The notes beneath the pieces are model-generated. The model worked only from the letters and a program-made list of their open reading frames with translations, made no database searches and was not told the origin of the DNA. Positions 1 through 5,256 of a stretch of DNA of 5,424 bases are shown here, in pieces (position 1 is the first letter of the stretch; the number at the start of each line of letters is the position of its first letter). A program made the position numbers and the translations under genes. The DNA is from Hyphomicrobiales bacterium. GTDB taxonomy: Bacteria; Pseudomonadota; Alphaproteobacteria; Rhizobiales; S144-35. Location of the stretch: NCBI GenBank assembly GCA_015494185.1, contig WGBT01000353.1:1-5424 (forward strand), written 5' to 3'.

Positions 1-1892
1 GCTTCCGGTGGCGTGCATCCTCCTGTGAGATAATTACTCAACCCCACCGAATTATGCAGTCCCAGCTTGTCATGCAGTGACGGTTTGCGCAAATCTGCAT
101 CCACCAAAAGCACCTTAAGCCCCATGGCGGCGAAATGTCTGGCAATTGCCAGCGCGGTGCTGGATTTGCCCTCAGCCGCCTGGGCGCTGGTCAGGGTCAG
201 GGTTTTGGGAAGGCCTGTATCGGTTGCCAGTTGCAGCGATGTGGCAAGGGTCCGGTAAGCTTCCGAGACTGCGGAGTGAGGATCATGGAATGCCTGTTCA
301 AAACTCTCAGCTTCCTTGACGGCTGGAATAATCCCGAGTGTGGCAAGGCCGGTGAGTTTCTCTACATCATCCGGTGTTTTGATTGTATCGTCAAGCCGGT
401 CGAGGAGAAGAGCAAGACCGAAGCCAATGCTCAGTCCCAATAAAAGCGCCAAAAGCAGCGCCCGTTTCAGGTTGGGCGAGGAGGGGGTTTTAGGTAATGA
501 GGCCTTGTCGATGATGAAGATATTATTGGCACTCACACCCGCGGCCACATCAACCTTCTTGTAACGATCCAGCAGCCCATCATAAAGTGAACGGTTGGTT
601 TCGACCTCGCGCTTTAGGATATTGTATTGAATACTGCGTTTTTGCAGATCGAGCACCTTGGCGCGCAATTCCGCGACCCGCTCTTTCATTTTCTTTTCCT
701 GTGACAGGGCGCTCTCATAGGCGGCTTTGAGCGAGCCTTTGATGGTTTTGATTTCGTTTGCGATTTGGCGGTCGATTTGGTCGATCTTGTTCTTGATCTG
801 GATCATCGCCGGATAGTCCGGTTTGAAAATCTCCAGCTTTTCCTGATATTCCCGCGACAGGGTGTTGCGCTGGTCGCGCAGCCCGTCGATGACCTTGTTG
901 GTCAGAAATTGCGGCAGGTTGATCGCGCTTGCCGATTGGGCTTGCCGCCACAGCTGTTCGGCCTTGATGCGCTCGGAGATCAATTCCCCAAGGGCGGCAT
1001 TGGCTGCGGCCAGATTGGAAGCTGCGATCGAGGCGTTTTTGTTGATAACGACGATTTGTTCTTTTTGCGCAAATTTAAGCAAGGCCTTTTGCGAGGCCTC
1101 AAGCCGGAGCTTCAACTGTCCCAGCTTGTCCTCCAGAAAGGTCTTGGCGTAGGAATTGGCTTGAAAACGCTTGTCGATATTGGCCGCAATGATGGCCTGG
1201 GCATAGGCTGCAGCAATTCTTTGGGCTAGTGCTGGAATAGGATCCGTATAGGAAATGTCGACCAGGCTGGAGCCTCGAATGGGAGTCACGGTGACATTTT
1301 CCTGAAGAATTCTTGCCGCCGCCTGTTGCCGTGCGGCAGCAGTCGCCTCAGTTTTCTGACCAGATCCGGAAATCAAACTAACTATTCCCTTGAGAGCTCC
1401 AAGGATAGAACCGCTCCGCTTTTCGAGAAAGTTAGGGTTTTCGCCAAGCTTCAAGGTGGAAGCAACCCGTTCGGCCATGGCGCGGCTTTTGATGAGCTGA
1501 ATCTGGGTCCGCAGATAGTCACGCGATTGTTTGATCCCGGGGATCGTCTGGCCTTCTTCGACGACTTTGATTCCCTGGTTTTCGATCTGTATCCGGGTTG
1601 TCGAGGTATAAAGCGGGGTCTGCATCAAGGTATAGATGCCGCCAAGCGCCAAAAAGGCGGCTGTAAGCCCTAAAATCAACCATTTATAGGTCAAAATAAG
1701 ATGCAGATATTGTTTGAAGTCTAAGCCATGTTCATCCGCAAACTCAGGGGGCAGGCCGCCGCCATAATAGCCACCGTAACCGTTCGCTGAACCATAGGAA
1801 GAGAGAGGCACCGGGGGGTGCCGGTTCGTTTGCACGAGGCCGCCCGCAGGTGTGGGAGAGGGGTCATCCTGTGGTCTATTTCCGTCACTCAT
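1..1892 (-). CDS. Exopolysaccharide chain-length regulator fused to BY-type tyrosine autokinase (Wzc/GumC-Wzz type), 3' end outside window
   Basis: The frame is open from an ATG at 1892 to the left edge (630 codons) and has an in-frame stop upstream at 1955-1953. As a polysaccharide co-polymerase in the inner membrane it should control polymer length in a Wzx/Wzy-type pathway, and its cytoplasmic domain should autophosphorylate tyrosines. Visible parts: a Pro/Gly/Tyr-rich cytoplasmic tail (1-55); a first membrane segment (about 71-90, WLILGLTAAF...); the periplasmic Wzz domain with long coiled-coil-like helices (about 240-430); the Pro-rich motif typical of Wzz proteins just before the second membrane segment (P467, P470, P473; membrane about 478-497); then the kinase domain with Walker A (TSAQAAEGKSS, 568-578, K576) and Walker A' (VLLVDADLRKP, 594-604, D598, D600). 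Walker B and any C-terminal tyrosine cluster lie beyond the edge; relatives are usually about 700-750 residues. No clear ribosome binding site precedes the ATG. Family assignment is firm; the polymer made is unknown. Confidence 0.95.
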   Translation of the reverse strand, partial: MSDGNRPQDDPSPTPAGGLVQTNRHPPVPLSSYGSANGYGGYYGGGLPPEFADEHGLDFKQYLHLILTYKWLILGLTAAFLALGGIYTLMQTPLYTSTTRIQIENQGIKVVEEGQTIPGIKQSRDYLRTQIQLIKSRAMAERVASTLKLGENPNFLEKRSGSILGALKGIVSLISGSGQKTEATAAARQQAAARILQENVTVTPIRGSSLVDISYTDPIPALAQRIAAAYAQAIIAANIDKRFQANSYAKTFLEDKLGQLKLRLEASQKALLKFAQKEQIVVINKNASIAASNLAAANAALGELISERIKAEQLWRQAQSASAINLPQFLTNKVIDGLRDQRNTLSREYQEKLEIFKPDYPAMIQIKNKIDQIDRQIANEIKTIKGSLKAAYESALSQEKKMKERVAELRAKVLDLQKRSIQYNILKREVETNRSLYDGLLDRYKKVDVAAGVSANNIFIIDKASLPKTPSSPNLKRALLLALLLGLSIGFGLALLLDRLDDTIKTPDDVEKLTGLATLGIIPAVKEAESFEQAFHDPHSAVSEAYRTLATSLQLATDTGLPKTLTLTSAQAAEGKSSTALAIARHFAAMGLKVLLVDADLRKPSLHDKLGLHNSVGLSNYLTGGCTPPE

Positions 1893-1924
1893 GATTATTT
1901 TGTTGATGTCAGCTGGATTACATT

Positions 1925-1952
1925 CGAGTTCTCTACGGACGAGTTCTACGGA
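1925..1952. repeat. Two-copy tandem duplication, 15/13 bp
   Basis: The sequence cgagttctctacgga (1925-1939) is followed directly by cgagttctacgga (1940-1952). The second copy differs only by the loss of a CT dinucleotide. It lies 33-60 nt upstream of the kinase start codon and looks like a slippage duplication. Confidence 0.75.
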
Positions 1953-2013
1953 TCAAGTGTATTGAGCCTTATGAACAAAAGCCCCCAGAGCTTGCAGTCA
2001 ATAAGGTGACAAA

Positions 2014-2037
2014 GCGAACATATCTCAAAAAGTTCGC
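2014..2037. promoter_or_regulatory. Operator-like dyad upstream of the kinase gene
   Basis: A perfect 6-bp inverted repeat, gcgaac (2014-2019) and gttcgc (2032-2037), is separated by 12 AT-rich bases. The arm centres are 18 bp apart, which is between one and two helical turns. It lies 122-145 nt upstream of the kinase start. It could be a binding site for a dimeric regulator or a weak RNA hairpin. No regulator family is recognised from the arms. Confidence 0.35.
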
Positions 2038-2063
2038 CCCCCTCTTAATCTTGATATTTTACT

Positions 2064-2098
2064 AAAAACGTAGTTCTCCCTAAAATCTAAAAGAACGT
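2064..2098 (-). terminator. Weak terminator/attenuator-like hairpin after the OPX gene
   Basis: Read on the minus strand, ACGTTCT (2098-2092) can pair with AGAAC-TA-CGT (2077-2068), with two bulged bases and a 14-nt loop, and is followed by a run of T (2068-2064). The hairpin spans the OPX stop codon (2089-2087). The stem is short and AT-rich, so it would terminate inefficiently. It may reduce read-through into the kinase gene rather than end the operon. Confidence 0.25.
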
Positions 2099-2944
2099 AA
2101 AAACCCGTAACAGTGGCAAGGCTTTTGTCACGCCTTGAAAAGCCGCCTTGATGGCCGATTTGCCGACGATTATCTGATCACCGGACTGAATGACTGGATC
2201 GGGCGCCTTGCCGGCTTCAATGGCGCTGACATCAAAACGCGCGATCTTACGTTTGCCGTCTTTGGTGGGACGGAAGACAACGACGGTGGAATGGGACGAT
2301 TCGTCCATGCCGCCAGCCATGGCGAGTACGGAAATGAGTGTCGTGCGCCCGCGGATTGGGAACACGCCGGGTTTTTTGACGGCGCCATTGACGGTCACGC
2401 GGCGGCTGTTGAATTCCTTGACATAGACCGTGATCTGAGGATTACGCAGATATTTCGCACCATATTTCTGCATCAATATGCGTTCCACCTGTTGGGCGGT
2501 TTTTCCCTCCACATGAACTTCGCCAATCAGCGGCAGATTGACCGTGCCGGTATCAGCGACCTGAACGCTCTTGGAAAGTTCGGGAACCTTGAAGACAGAA
2601 ATTTCAATGACATCCTGAGCGCCGATCAGATAGGCAGAAGCACTCGTGGCGCGAGCCGGACTTGAAGCTGCGGCTGAGGCGTGCTGTCCAGTGGGGAGAG
2701 GTGTCCCAGATTTTGCCTGGTCCTGTCTTTCTCCCGGTTTTGCCGCCGCATTGGCCGACAGCGTGGCCAGCTTGGTATCACGCGCAACTTGCTCCTTTGC
2801 CTTTACGGCTTTCGCACCGTCTGCTATCGTGTCGATGCCCAAATTATTTTCGGGCAAGTTTGGCAAAGAACTGCCGCACCCGGCCAGCGATATCACTGCG
2901 AGACCTGGAAGAAGCAGCGTTATCACGATGCGTGATATTTTCAT
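2087..2944 (-). CDS. Outer-membrane polysaccharide export (OPX) lipoprotein, Wza/GumB family
   Basis: This 285-residue protein should form the periplasm-to-surface channel for the polymer and dock on the Wzz-type kinase encoded next. It has a lipoprotein signal peptide with lipobox LAGC (lipidated Cys23). A low-complexity Ala/Lys/Ser-rich linker (about 32-103) follows, then a polysaccharide-export domain (about 104-175; YLIGAQDVIEISVFKVPEL, NLPLIGEVHVEG, LRNPQITVYV) and an SLBB-type domain (about 181-260; RRVTVNGAVKKPGVFPI, ALAMAGG-like helix, GDQIIVG). The C-terminus (264-285) is an amphipathic segment ending in FTFF and may contact the outer membrane. It is shorter than E. coli Wza (about 379 residues), closer to the GumB-like class, and so probably lacks part of Wza's extra SLBB and C-terminal region. 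The start is supported by AAGGA (2956-2952) 7 nt upstream and by the signal peptide beginning there. The first 101 nt overlap the phosphatase gene in another frame. Confidence 0.95.
   Translation of the reverse strand: MKISRIVITLLLPGLAVISLAGCGSSLPNLPENNLGIDTIADGAKAVKAKEQVARDTKLATLSANAAAKPGERQDQAKSGTPLPTGQHASAAASSPARATSASAYLIGAQDVIEISVFKVPELSKSVQVADTGTVNLPLIGEVHVEGKTAQQVERILMQKYGAKYLRNPQITVYVKEFNSRRVTVNGAVKKPGVFPIRGRTTLISVLAMAGGMDESSHSTVVVFRPTKDGKRKIARFDVSAIEAGKAPDPVIQSGDQIIVGKSAIKAAFQGVTKALPLLRVFTFF
2844..2944 (-). other. 101-nt out-of-frame overlap of phosphatase and OPX genes
   Basis: The phosphatase frame reads through to TAA at 2846-2844, while the OPX frame starts at ATG 2944-2942, shifted by one base. 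The shared DNA encodes the phosphatase tail (residues 257-289) and the OPX signal peptide with its lipobox (residues 1-33). Both ends look genuine: the OPX start has a ribosome binding site and a complete signal peptide, and the phosphatase frame has no earlier stop. Such an overlap implies translational coupling. Confidence 0.85.
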
Positions 2945-3713
2945 AGGTCAATCCTTCACCCTTCATCGCCGCGACCGGCGCGATCTGTAGCAAATCACCT
3001 GGCGCCATATTGGCAATAATGCCTTGGGGACGGGTGAGAACCAAGTGTTCGGCTTCCATGTCGCCAACCCGCTTGGCCGCCGCTTCACGGCCATGACTTA
3101 AAATGGGAGCTCTGCGATCCAGGTTGTGAGCGTCGGTGGCCAAAATATGAACCAGCCCCTCCGCCATCATCCGCTCGGCCCAATATTTCGGCCGCCGCCC
3201 GAACGCCCCGGTCAGGGACCCCGCGGTGATCTGCATCCAGCCCCCCTTTTGTACCAGCCGTATCATAGTAGAATATTCCGATTCAATCCACGTCAATCTT
3301 TCCGGATGCGTTAAAATTGGTACATATCCGGCAACGAGAATGCTGAAAAACAGCTCTTCCAGCCGTGGCGGGGCCACATGATGCGGCGGCTCGACCAGCA
3401 CATAACGGCTGTCCGCCAGGGTCAATAGATGCCCGGATTGCAGGCCGGCAACGAAATCTGGAACGATATGATTATCCGCCCCCGTCACCAGCCGGAGCGG
3501 AATCCCGGCCTGATTGAGCGCCTCTTGCAGTTGCGCAACCTTGGTGCGAATCTGCGGCCCTGTATTGTGGTACAGGCCGGGCAAGATATGCGGCGTGCAG
3601 GCAACAACCGTGACCCCATCAGCAACCCAGGCCCGGGCCATTTCCAGCGCAACCGACAAGTCAGCCGCCCCATCGTCAACGCCTGGAAGCAGGTGGCTGT
3701 GTAAGTCAATCAT
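2844..3713 (-). CDS. CpsB/YwqE-type PHP-domain tyrosine-protein phosphatase (capsule/EPS regulation)
   Basis: This 289-residue cytoplasmic metallo-phosphatase should dephosphorylate the BY-kinase and so reset the polymerisation cycle. All the usual PHP metal-binding positions are visible: H5 and H7 (DLHSH), D13/D14, H42 (TPHILPG), E108 (VLVEPP), H136 with R139 (THPER), and D194/H196 (TDAH). D80 (TGAD) sits where the family often has Glu, a conservative change. I choose the ATG at 3713 because GGGAGG (3723-3718) lies 4 nt upstream and because family members begin M-I-D-x-H-x-H; an upstream GTG at 3779 would add 22 residues that are atypical for the family. The family core ends near residue 246. 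The last ~40 residues form a Ser/Arg-rich tail with a basic amphipathic end (IAGRVRQFFAKLARK), most of it encoded in the overlap with the OPX gene. It is probably the first gene of the operon. Confidence 0.93.
   Translation of the reverse strand: MIDLHSHLLPGVDDGAADLSVALEMARAWVADGVTVVACTPHILPGLYHNTGPQIRTKVAQLQEALNQAGIPLRLVTGADNHIVPDFVAGLQSGHLLTLADSRYVLVEPPHHVAPPRLEELFFSILVAGYVPILTHPERLTWIESEYSTMIRLVQKGGWMQITAGSLTGAFGRRPKYWAERMMAEGLVHILATDAHNLDRRAPILSHGREAAAKRVGDMEAEHLVLTRPQGIIANMAPGDLLQIAPVAAMKGEGLTYENITHRDNAASSRSRSDIAGRVRQFFAKLARK
2952..2956 (-). promoter_or_regulatory. Ribosome binding site of the OPX gene, inside the phosphatase gene
   Basis: AAGGA lies 7 nt upstream of the ATG at 2944 and is inside the phosphatase coding sequence. 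It fixes the OPX start and hence the long overlap. Confidence 0.65.
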
Positions 3714-3717
3714 ATTG

Positions 3718-3723
3718 CCTCCC
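3718..3723 (-). promoter_or_regulatory. Ribosome binding site of the phosphatase gene
   Basis: GGGAGG stands 4 nt before the ATG at 3713 and selects this start over the upstream GTG at 3779 and ATG at 3776. Confidence 0.7.
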
Positions 3724-3843
3724 TTTATCTCGCCCCTTCCAGATGTGTTGCCTGGTCTTGACGGATTGCCAATCATCACACCTAAAATAACCCGTTTCGA
3801 TGGGGGATGCGTATTTCAAGAGCGACGATTGATCTGGGAACAT

Positions 3844-3869
3844 GTTGAAAATTATGGTTGAAAATATGG
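3844..3869. repeat. Two-copy tandem duplication, 13 bp
   Basis: gttgaaaattatg (3844-3856) is followed immediately by gttgaaaatatgg (3857-3869); the copies differ by one lost T. The pair lies in the probable leader of the polysaccharide operon. Confidence 0.7.
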
Positions 3870-3953
3870 CGCATGGAAACTGCGGCAGGGTGAACTCAGG
3901 CGTTGCGGTGTCTTCAGGCTTGTCCTCCCTGTAGGGGCTTCTTACTTCAAGGC

Positions 3954-3962
3954 ATTATACCA
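3954..3962 (-). promoter_or_regulatory. Extended -10 promoter for the polysaccharide operon
   Basis: Minus-strand TGGTATAAT is a perfect match to the extended -10 form (TGn-TATAAT) of housekeeping-sigma promoters. The -35 position at 17-bp spacing (3977-3982) reads CAAAAA, a poor match, as extended -10 promoters tolerate. A TTGAAC at 3987-3982 is 22 bp away, too far to be a standard -35. The transcript would start near 3947 and carry a leader of about 235 nt before the phosphatase start. Confidence 0.5.
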
Positions 3963-4142
3963 CATATCTTCTGTTTTTTTTGTTCAACTCTTTTGCTCCA
4001 ATAGGCAATAGGCCGGCTCCAACGATCCGCCATCCAAATGAATTTAGAGTTTGTTTGGAGCATGGGATGAAATTTTGCAGCCTTTCCCACCCATTGGCGG
4101 TTTCCAAGCCTTGGTCAATCACCTTACAGGCTTTGCGGCTGT

Positions 4143-4175
4143 TGCTATCAGGTAACAGGTGGAGGCTGATAGGCA
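4143..4175. promoter_or_regulatory. Hairpin/dyad upstream of the TTGACA box
   Basis: tgctatcag (4143-4151) pairs with ctgataggca (4166-4175) with a single bulged base and a 14-nt loop. No T run follows on the plus strand, so it is not an intrinsic terminator there. Its place 20 nt before TTGACA would suit an activator site. Function is unproven. Confidence 0.3.
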
Positions 4176-4194
4176 TGGCTTGAAATGAAAAATG

Positions 4195-4225
4195 TTGACA
4201 GAAGGAGGCTCCTCCCTGCTAAATC
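4195..4225 (+). promoter_or_regulatory. Possible promoter of the FecR-like gene, with a dyad in the spacer
   Basis: TTGACA (4195-4200) is a perfect -35 consensus. The best -10 is weak: TGCTAAATC at 4217-4225, with a TG extension but a 19-bp spacer. The spacer contains the dyad AGGAGGCTCCTCC (4203-4215), with arms GGAGG and CCTCC, where a bound protein would block or remodel polymerase. The predicted leader before the gene at 4649 would be about 415 nt. The weak -10 and odd spacing keep confidence modest. Confidence 0.35.
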
Positions 4226-4254
4226 GAACCCGCGGTGGGAGTTTGTAGGCCAAC

Positions 4255-4362
4255 GGCTTCTTTGCAAACGGTTTCTTTGAGGGCAAACGGTTTCTTTGAG
4301 GGGGCTTCTTTAGGGGCAATGAGTGCCTTGTAGGAGGTGATGAATTCCAGGAGGGCTTCTTT
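4255..4362. repeat. Cluster of five ggYttcttt motifs
   Basis: The nonamer ggcttcttt or ggtttcttt occurs at 4255, 4270, 4289, 4303 and 4354. The copies at 4270 and 4289 belong to a perfect tandem 19-mer, and those at 4303 and 4354 share the longer form gggcttcttta. Together they suggest a short unit that expanded and decayed. Confidence 0.65.
4264..4301. repeat. Perfect two-copy tandem repeat, 19 bp
   Basis: gcaaacggtttctttgagg occurs at 4264-4282 and again, without mismatch, at 4283-4301. Being identical, it is probably the youngest of the duplications in this region. It lies in the presumed leader of the FecR-like gene. Confidence 0.9.
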
Positions 4363-4423
4363 AGCAGGTCCAACGAGTTCCTTTCGGAGCTCCAACGAGC
4401 TCAATGACGGGATAACGAACGAG

Positions 4424-4457
4424 CCCGTGCCAACCAAATGCCCGCGCCAACCAAATG
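4424..4457. repeat. Two-copy tandem repeat, 17 bp
   Basis: cccgtgccaaccaaatg (4424-4440) is followed directly by cccgcgccaaccaaatg (4441-4457), with one mismatch. Just before it, tccaacgag also occurs twice (4369-4377 and 4391-4399). Confidence 0.88.
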
Positions 4458-4573
4458 ATTGAAACAGGCCGAGGGCTTGACGGCGGAGATGGAATTCTTG
4501 CAAAGTGGTCAGCTGTTTTTGGCAGAATTTTGAGCTTGATACAGGGATTGGGTCGCTGCAGGGGGGCGCGATC

Positions 4574-4605
4574 GAAACTGTTGGGGCGGGAAACTGTTTG
4601 GGGCG
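4574..4605. repeat. Two-copy tandem repeat, 15/16 bp
   Basis: gaaactgttggggcg (4574-4588) and gaaactgtttggggcg (4590-4605) are separated by one G and differ by one T. The pair ends 26 nt before the ribosome binding site of the FecR-like gene, so copy number could affect leader folding near translation initiation. Confidence 0.85.
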
Positions 4606-4631
4606 TAAAAATGAATGTCGCGGAACATATC

Positions 4632-4637
4632 AGGAGG
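4632..4637 (+). promoter_or_regulatory. Ribosome binding site of the FecR-like gene
   Basis: AGGAGG, extended by GGG to 4640, lies 8-11 nt before the ATG at 4649. It rules in 4649 over the in-frame ATG at 4505, whose extra 48 residues would bury the signal peptide. Confidence 0.75.
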
Positions 4638-4648
4638 GGGCGAACCGC

Positions 4649-5167
4649 ATGATGAAAGGTATATCGTTTCTAGCAGCGCTGGTGGGGGCATGGCTCATGA
4701 GTGCAGCCGCCTTTGCTGCAACACTGACCGATATCACCGGCAAGGTGATGGTCAATCAGGGGCATGGTTTCAAAATCATCAAGCACACGGCCGTCGTCAA
4801 TCCCGGTGACAAGGTGATGGTGGCTCCAGGAGGAAGCGCCAAAGTCATGTTCTCCAATGGCCAGATGATGATGTTGGGGCCAGGGCAGATGGCAACCATT
4901 AACACAACCGTGGCCTCAACCATGGTGACAGGGGTCGAGTTCGGCGCAATGACAACTCAGGCCGCAACTGGTGCAGCTGCGGCAGCCAGCGCTGCTGGAG
5001 GGGCAGCTGCCGGAGGTGCTGCAGCAGCTGGAGCAGCGGCCGCTGCCGGTGGGATCGCAGGGATCAGCACGGGGGCCCTTGTCGCAGGTGCCGCTGTCGC
5101 TCCCGCCATCGGTGTCGGCGTTGCTGTCGCTGCAAACCAGGGGGGGGATGTGCCTGCAAGCCCGTGA
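4649..5167 (+). CDS. Secreted FecR-like-domain protein with Ala/Gly-rich hydrophobic tail
   Basis: This 172-residue protein has no firm functional name. Residues 1-23 are a clear Sec signal peptide (MMKG start, hydrophobic core, cleavage after AFA), so it acts outside the cytoplasm. Residues 25-90 look like a minimal FecR-type beta domain: G-K-V near residue 31, then a GDKV turn (53-56), GGSAKVMFSNG (61-71) and LGPGQ (76-80), matching the usual order of GD turn, gs-A-v-f-dG and p-G. Residues 105-133 are almost entirely Ala and Gly. Residues 134-162 are hydrophobic with spaced glycines, able to form a membrane helix or glycine-zipper-like packing. No sigma-regulator transmembrane layout or TonB partner is visible, so it is not a classical FecR anti-sigma factor. 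It is transcribed away from the polysaccharide operon. A run of eight G (5140-5147) precedes the last residues. An adhesive, scaffolding or surface-sensing role is only a guess. Confidence 0.85.
   Translation: MMKGISFLAALVGAWLMSAAAFAATLTDITGKVMVNQGHGFKIIKHTAVVNPGDKVMVAPGGSAKVMFSNGQMMMLGPGQMATINTTVASTMVTGVEFGAMTTQAATGAAAAASAAGGAAAGGAAAAGAAAAAGGIAGISTGALVAGAAVAPAIGVGVAVAANQGGDVPASP
5140..5147 (+). repeat. G8 homopolymer inside the 3' end of the FecR-like gene
   Basis: Eight consecutive G encode part of Gln-Gly-Gly-Asp near the C-terminus. Loss of one G would replace the last six residues with a 45-residue tail ending at the stop 5283-5285. Gain of one G would give a nine-residue alternative ending at 5173-5175. 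Confidence 0.8.
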
Positions 5168-5177
5168 CCTCGTGATG

Positions 5178-5223
5178 ACTGTGCCGCATATATACTGTTA
5201 TACTGTGCCCGCATATATGCCGC
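5178..5223. repeat. Direct repeat and imperfect hairpin just after the FecR-like gene
   Basis: actgtgccgcatatata (5178-5194) recurs as actgtgcccgcatatatg (5202-5219) with a 24-nt period. Because gcatatatgc (5211-5220) is a perfect palindrome, the two copies can also pair as a stem: gccgcatatat (5183-5193) with atatatgccgc (5213-5223), 10 of 11 bases, with a 19-nt loop. No T run of note follows, so an intrinsic terminator is uncertain. The stem could protect the 3' end of the transcript. Confidence 0.55.
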
Positions 5224-5256
5224 TCTTTGCAGTCTCTGGTTGTGGGGCGGGGAATT

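Larger units (their letters stand above)
1893..2086. other. Gap between OPX and kinase genes
   Basis: These 194 nt separate two genes on the same strand that would normally be tightly linked. No ORF of note lies here. The gap holds a terminator-like hairpin just after the OPX stop, an operator-like dyad (2014-2037) and a short tandem duplication (1925-1952). A minus-strand TTGACT sits at about 1999-2004 but has no well-spaced -10 box, so I do not call a promoter. The size and content suggest that the kinase gene may be regulated separately from the two upstream genes. Confidence 0.5.
3714..4648. other. 935-nt divergent intergenic region
   Basis: This region lies between the minus-strand polysaccharide operon and the plus-strand FecR-like gene. 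Its ORFs are short, overlap one another on both strands, mostly lack ribosome binding sites and match no family I recognise. It contains the likely operon promoter (about 3954-3962), a T8 run at 3974-3981, a hairpin (4143-4175), a TTGACA box with an adjacent dyad (4195-4225) and four tandem duplications. I see no tRNA, no CRISPR array, no known riboswitch and no insertion-sequence ends. It looks like a double regulatory region with two long 5' leaders. Confidence 0.6.

Noticed and set aside
765..1229. 154-codon open frame on the plus strand
   Set aside because: It is antisense to the coiled-coil part of the kinase gene and is a by-product of that gene's codon use.
2014..2037. LexA-type box of alphaproteobacteria
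   Set aside because: That box is a direct repeat (GTTC-N7-GTTC); here the arms are inverted and 12 nt apart.
2135..2665. 176-codon open frame on the plus strand
   Set aside because: It lies wholly antisense to the OPX gene, whose domains are clear; its translation shows no family motif or ribosome binding site.
3714..3779. 22-residue N-terminal extension of the phosphatase from GTG 3779
   Set aside because: Family members start at M-I-D-x-H-x-H, and GGGAGG precedes the ATG at 3713.
3955..4183. Two opposed short frames (73 codons minus at 4176-3955, 67 codons plus at 3980-4183)
   Set aside because: They overlap each other, have no ribosome binding site, and resemble no family I know; the minus frame also covers the extended -10 promoter.
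4264..4457. CRISPR array or insertion-sequence ends
   Set aside because: Repeats are two-copy, contiguous and unrelated to each other, with no spacers, no transposase and no terminal inverted repeats.
4119..4503. Lys/Pro-rich (4373-4119) and Lys/Glu-rich (4503-4219) minus-strand frames
   Set aside because: Both begin with TTG, lack ribosome binding sites, and their repetitive residues follow from the DNA repeats beneath them.
4505..4648. 48-residue N-terminal extension of the FecR-like protein
   Set aside because: It would place the signal peptide internally; AGGAGG lies at the right distance from the ATG at 4649.
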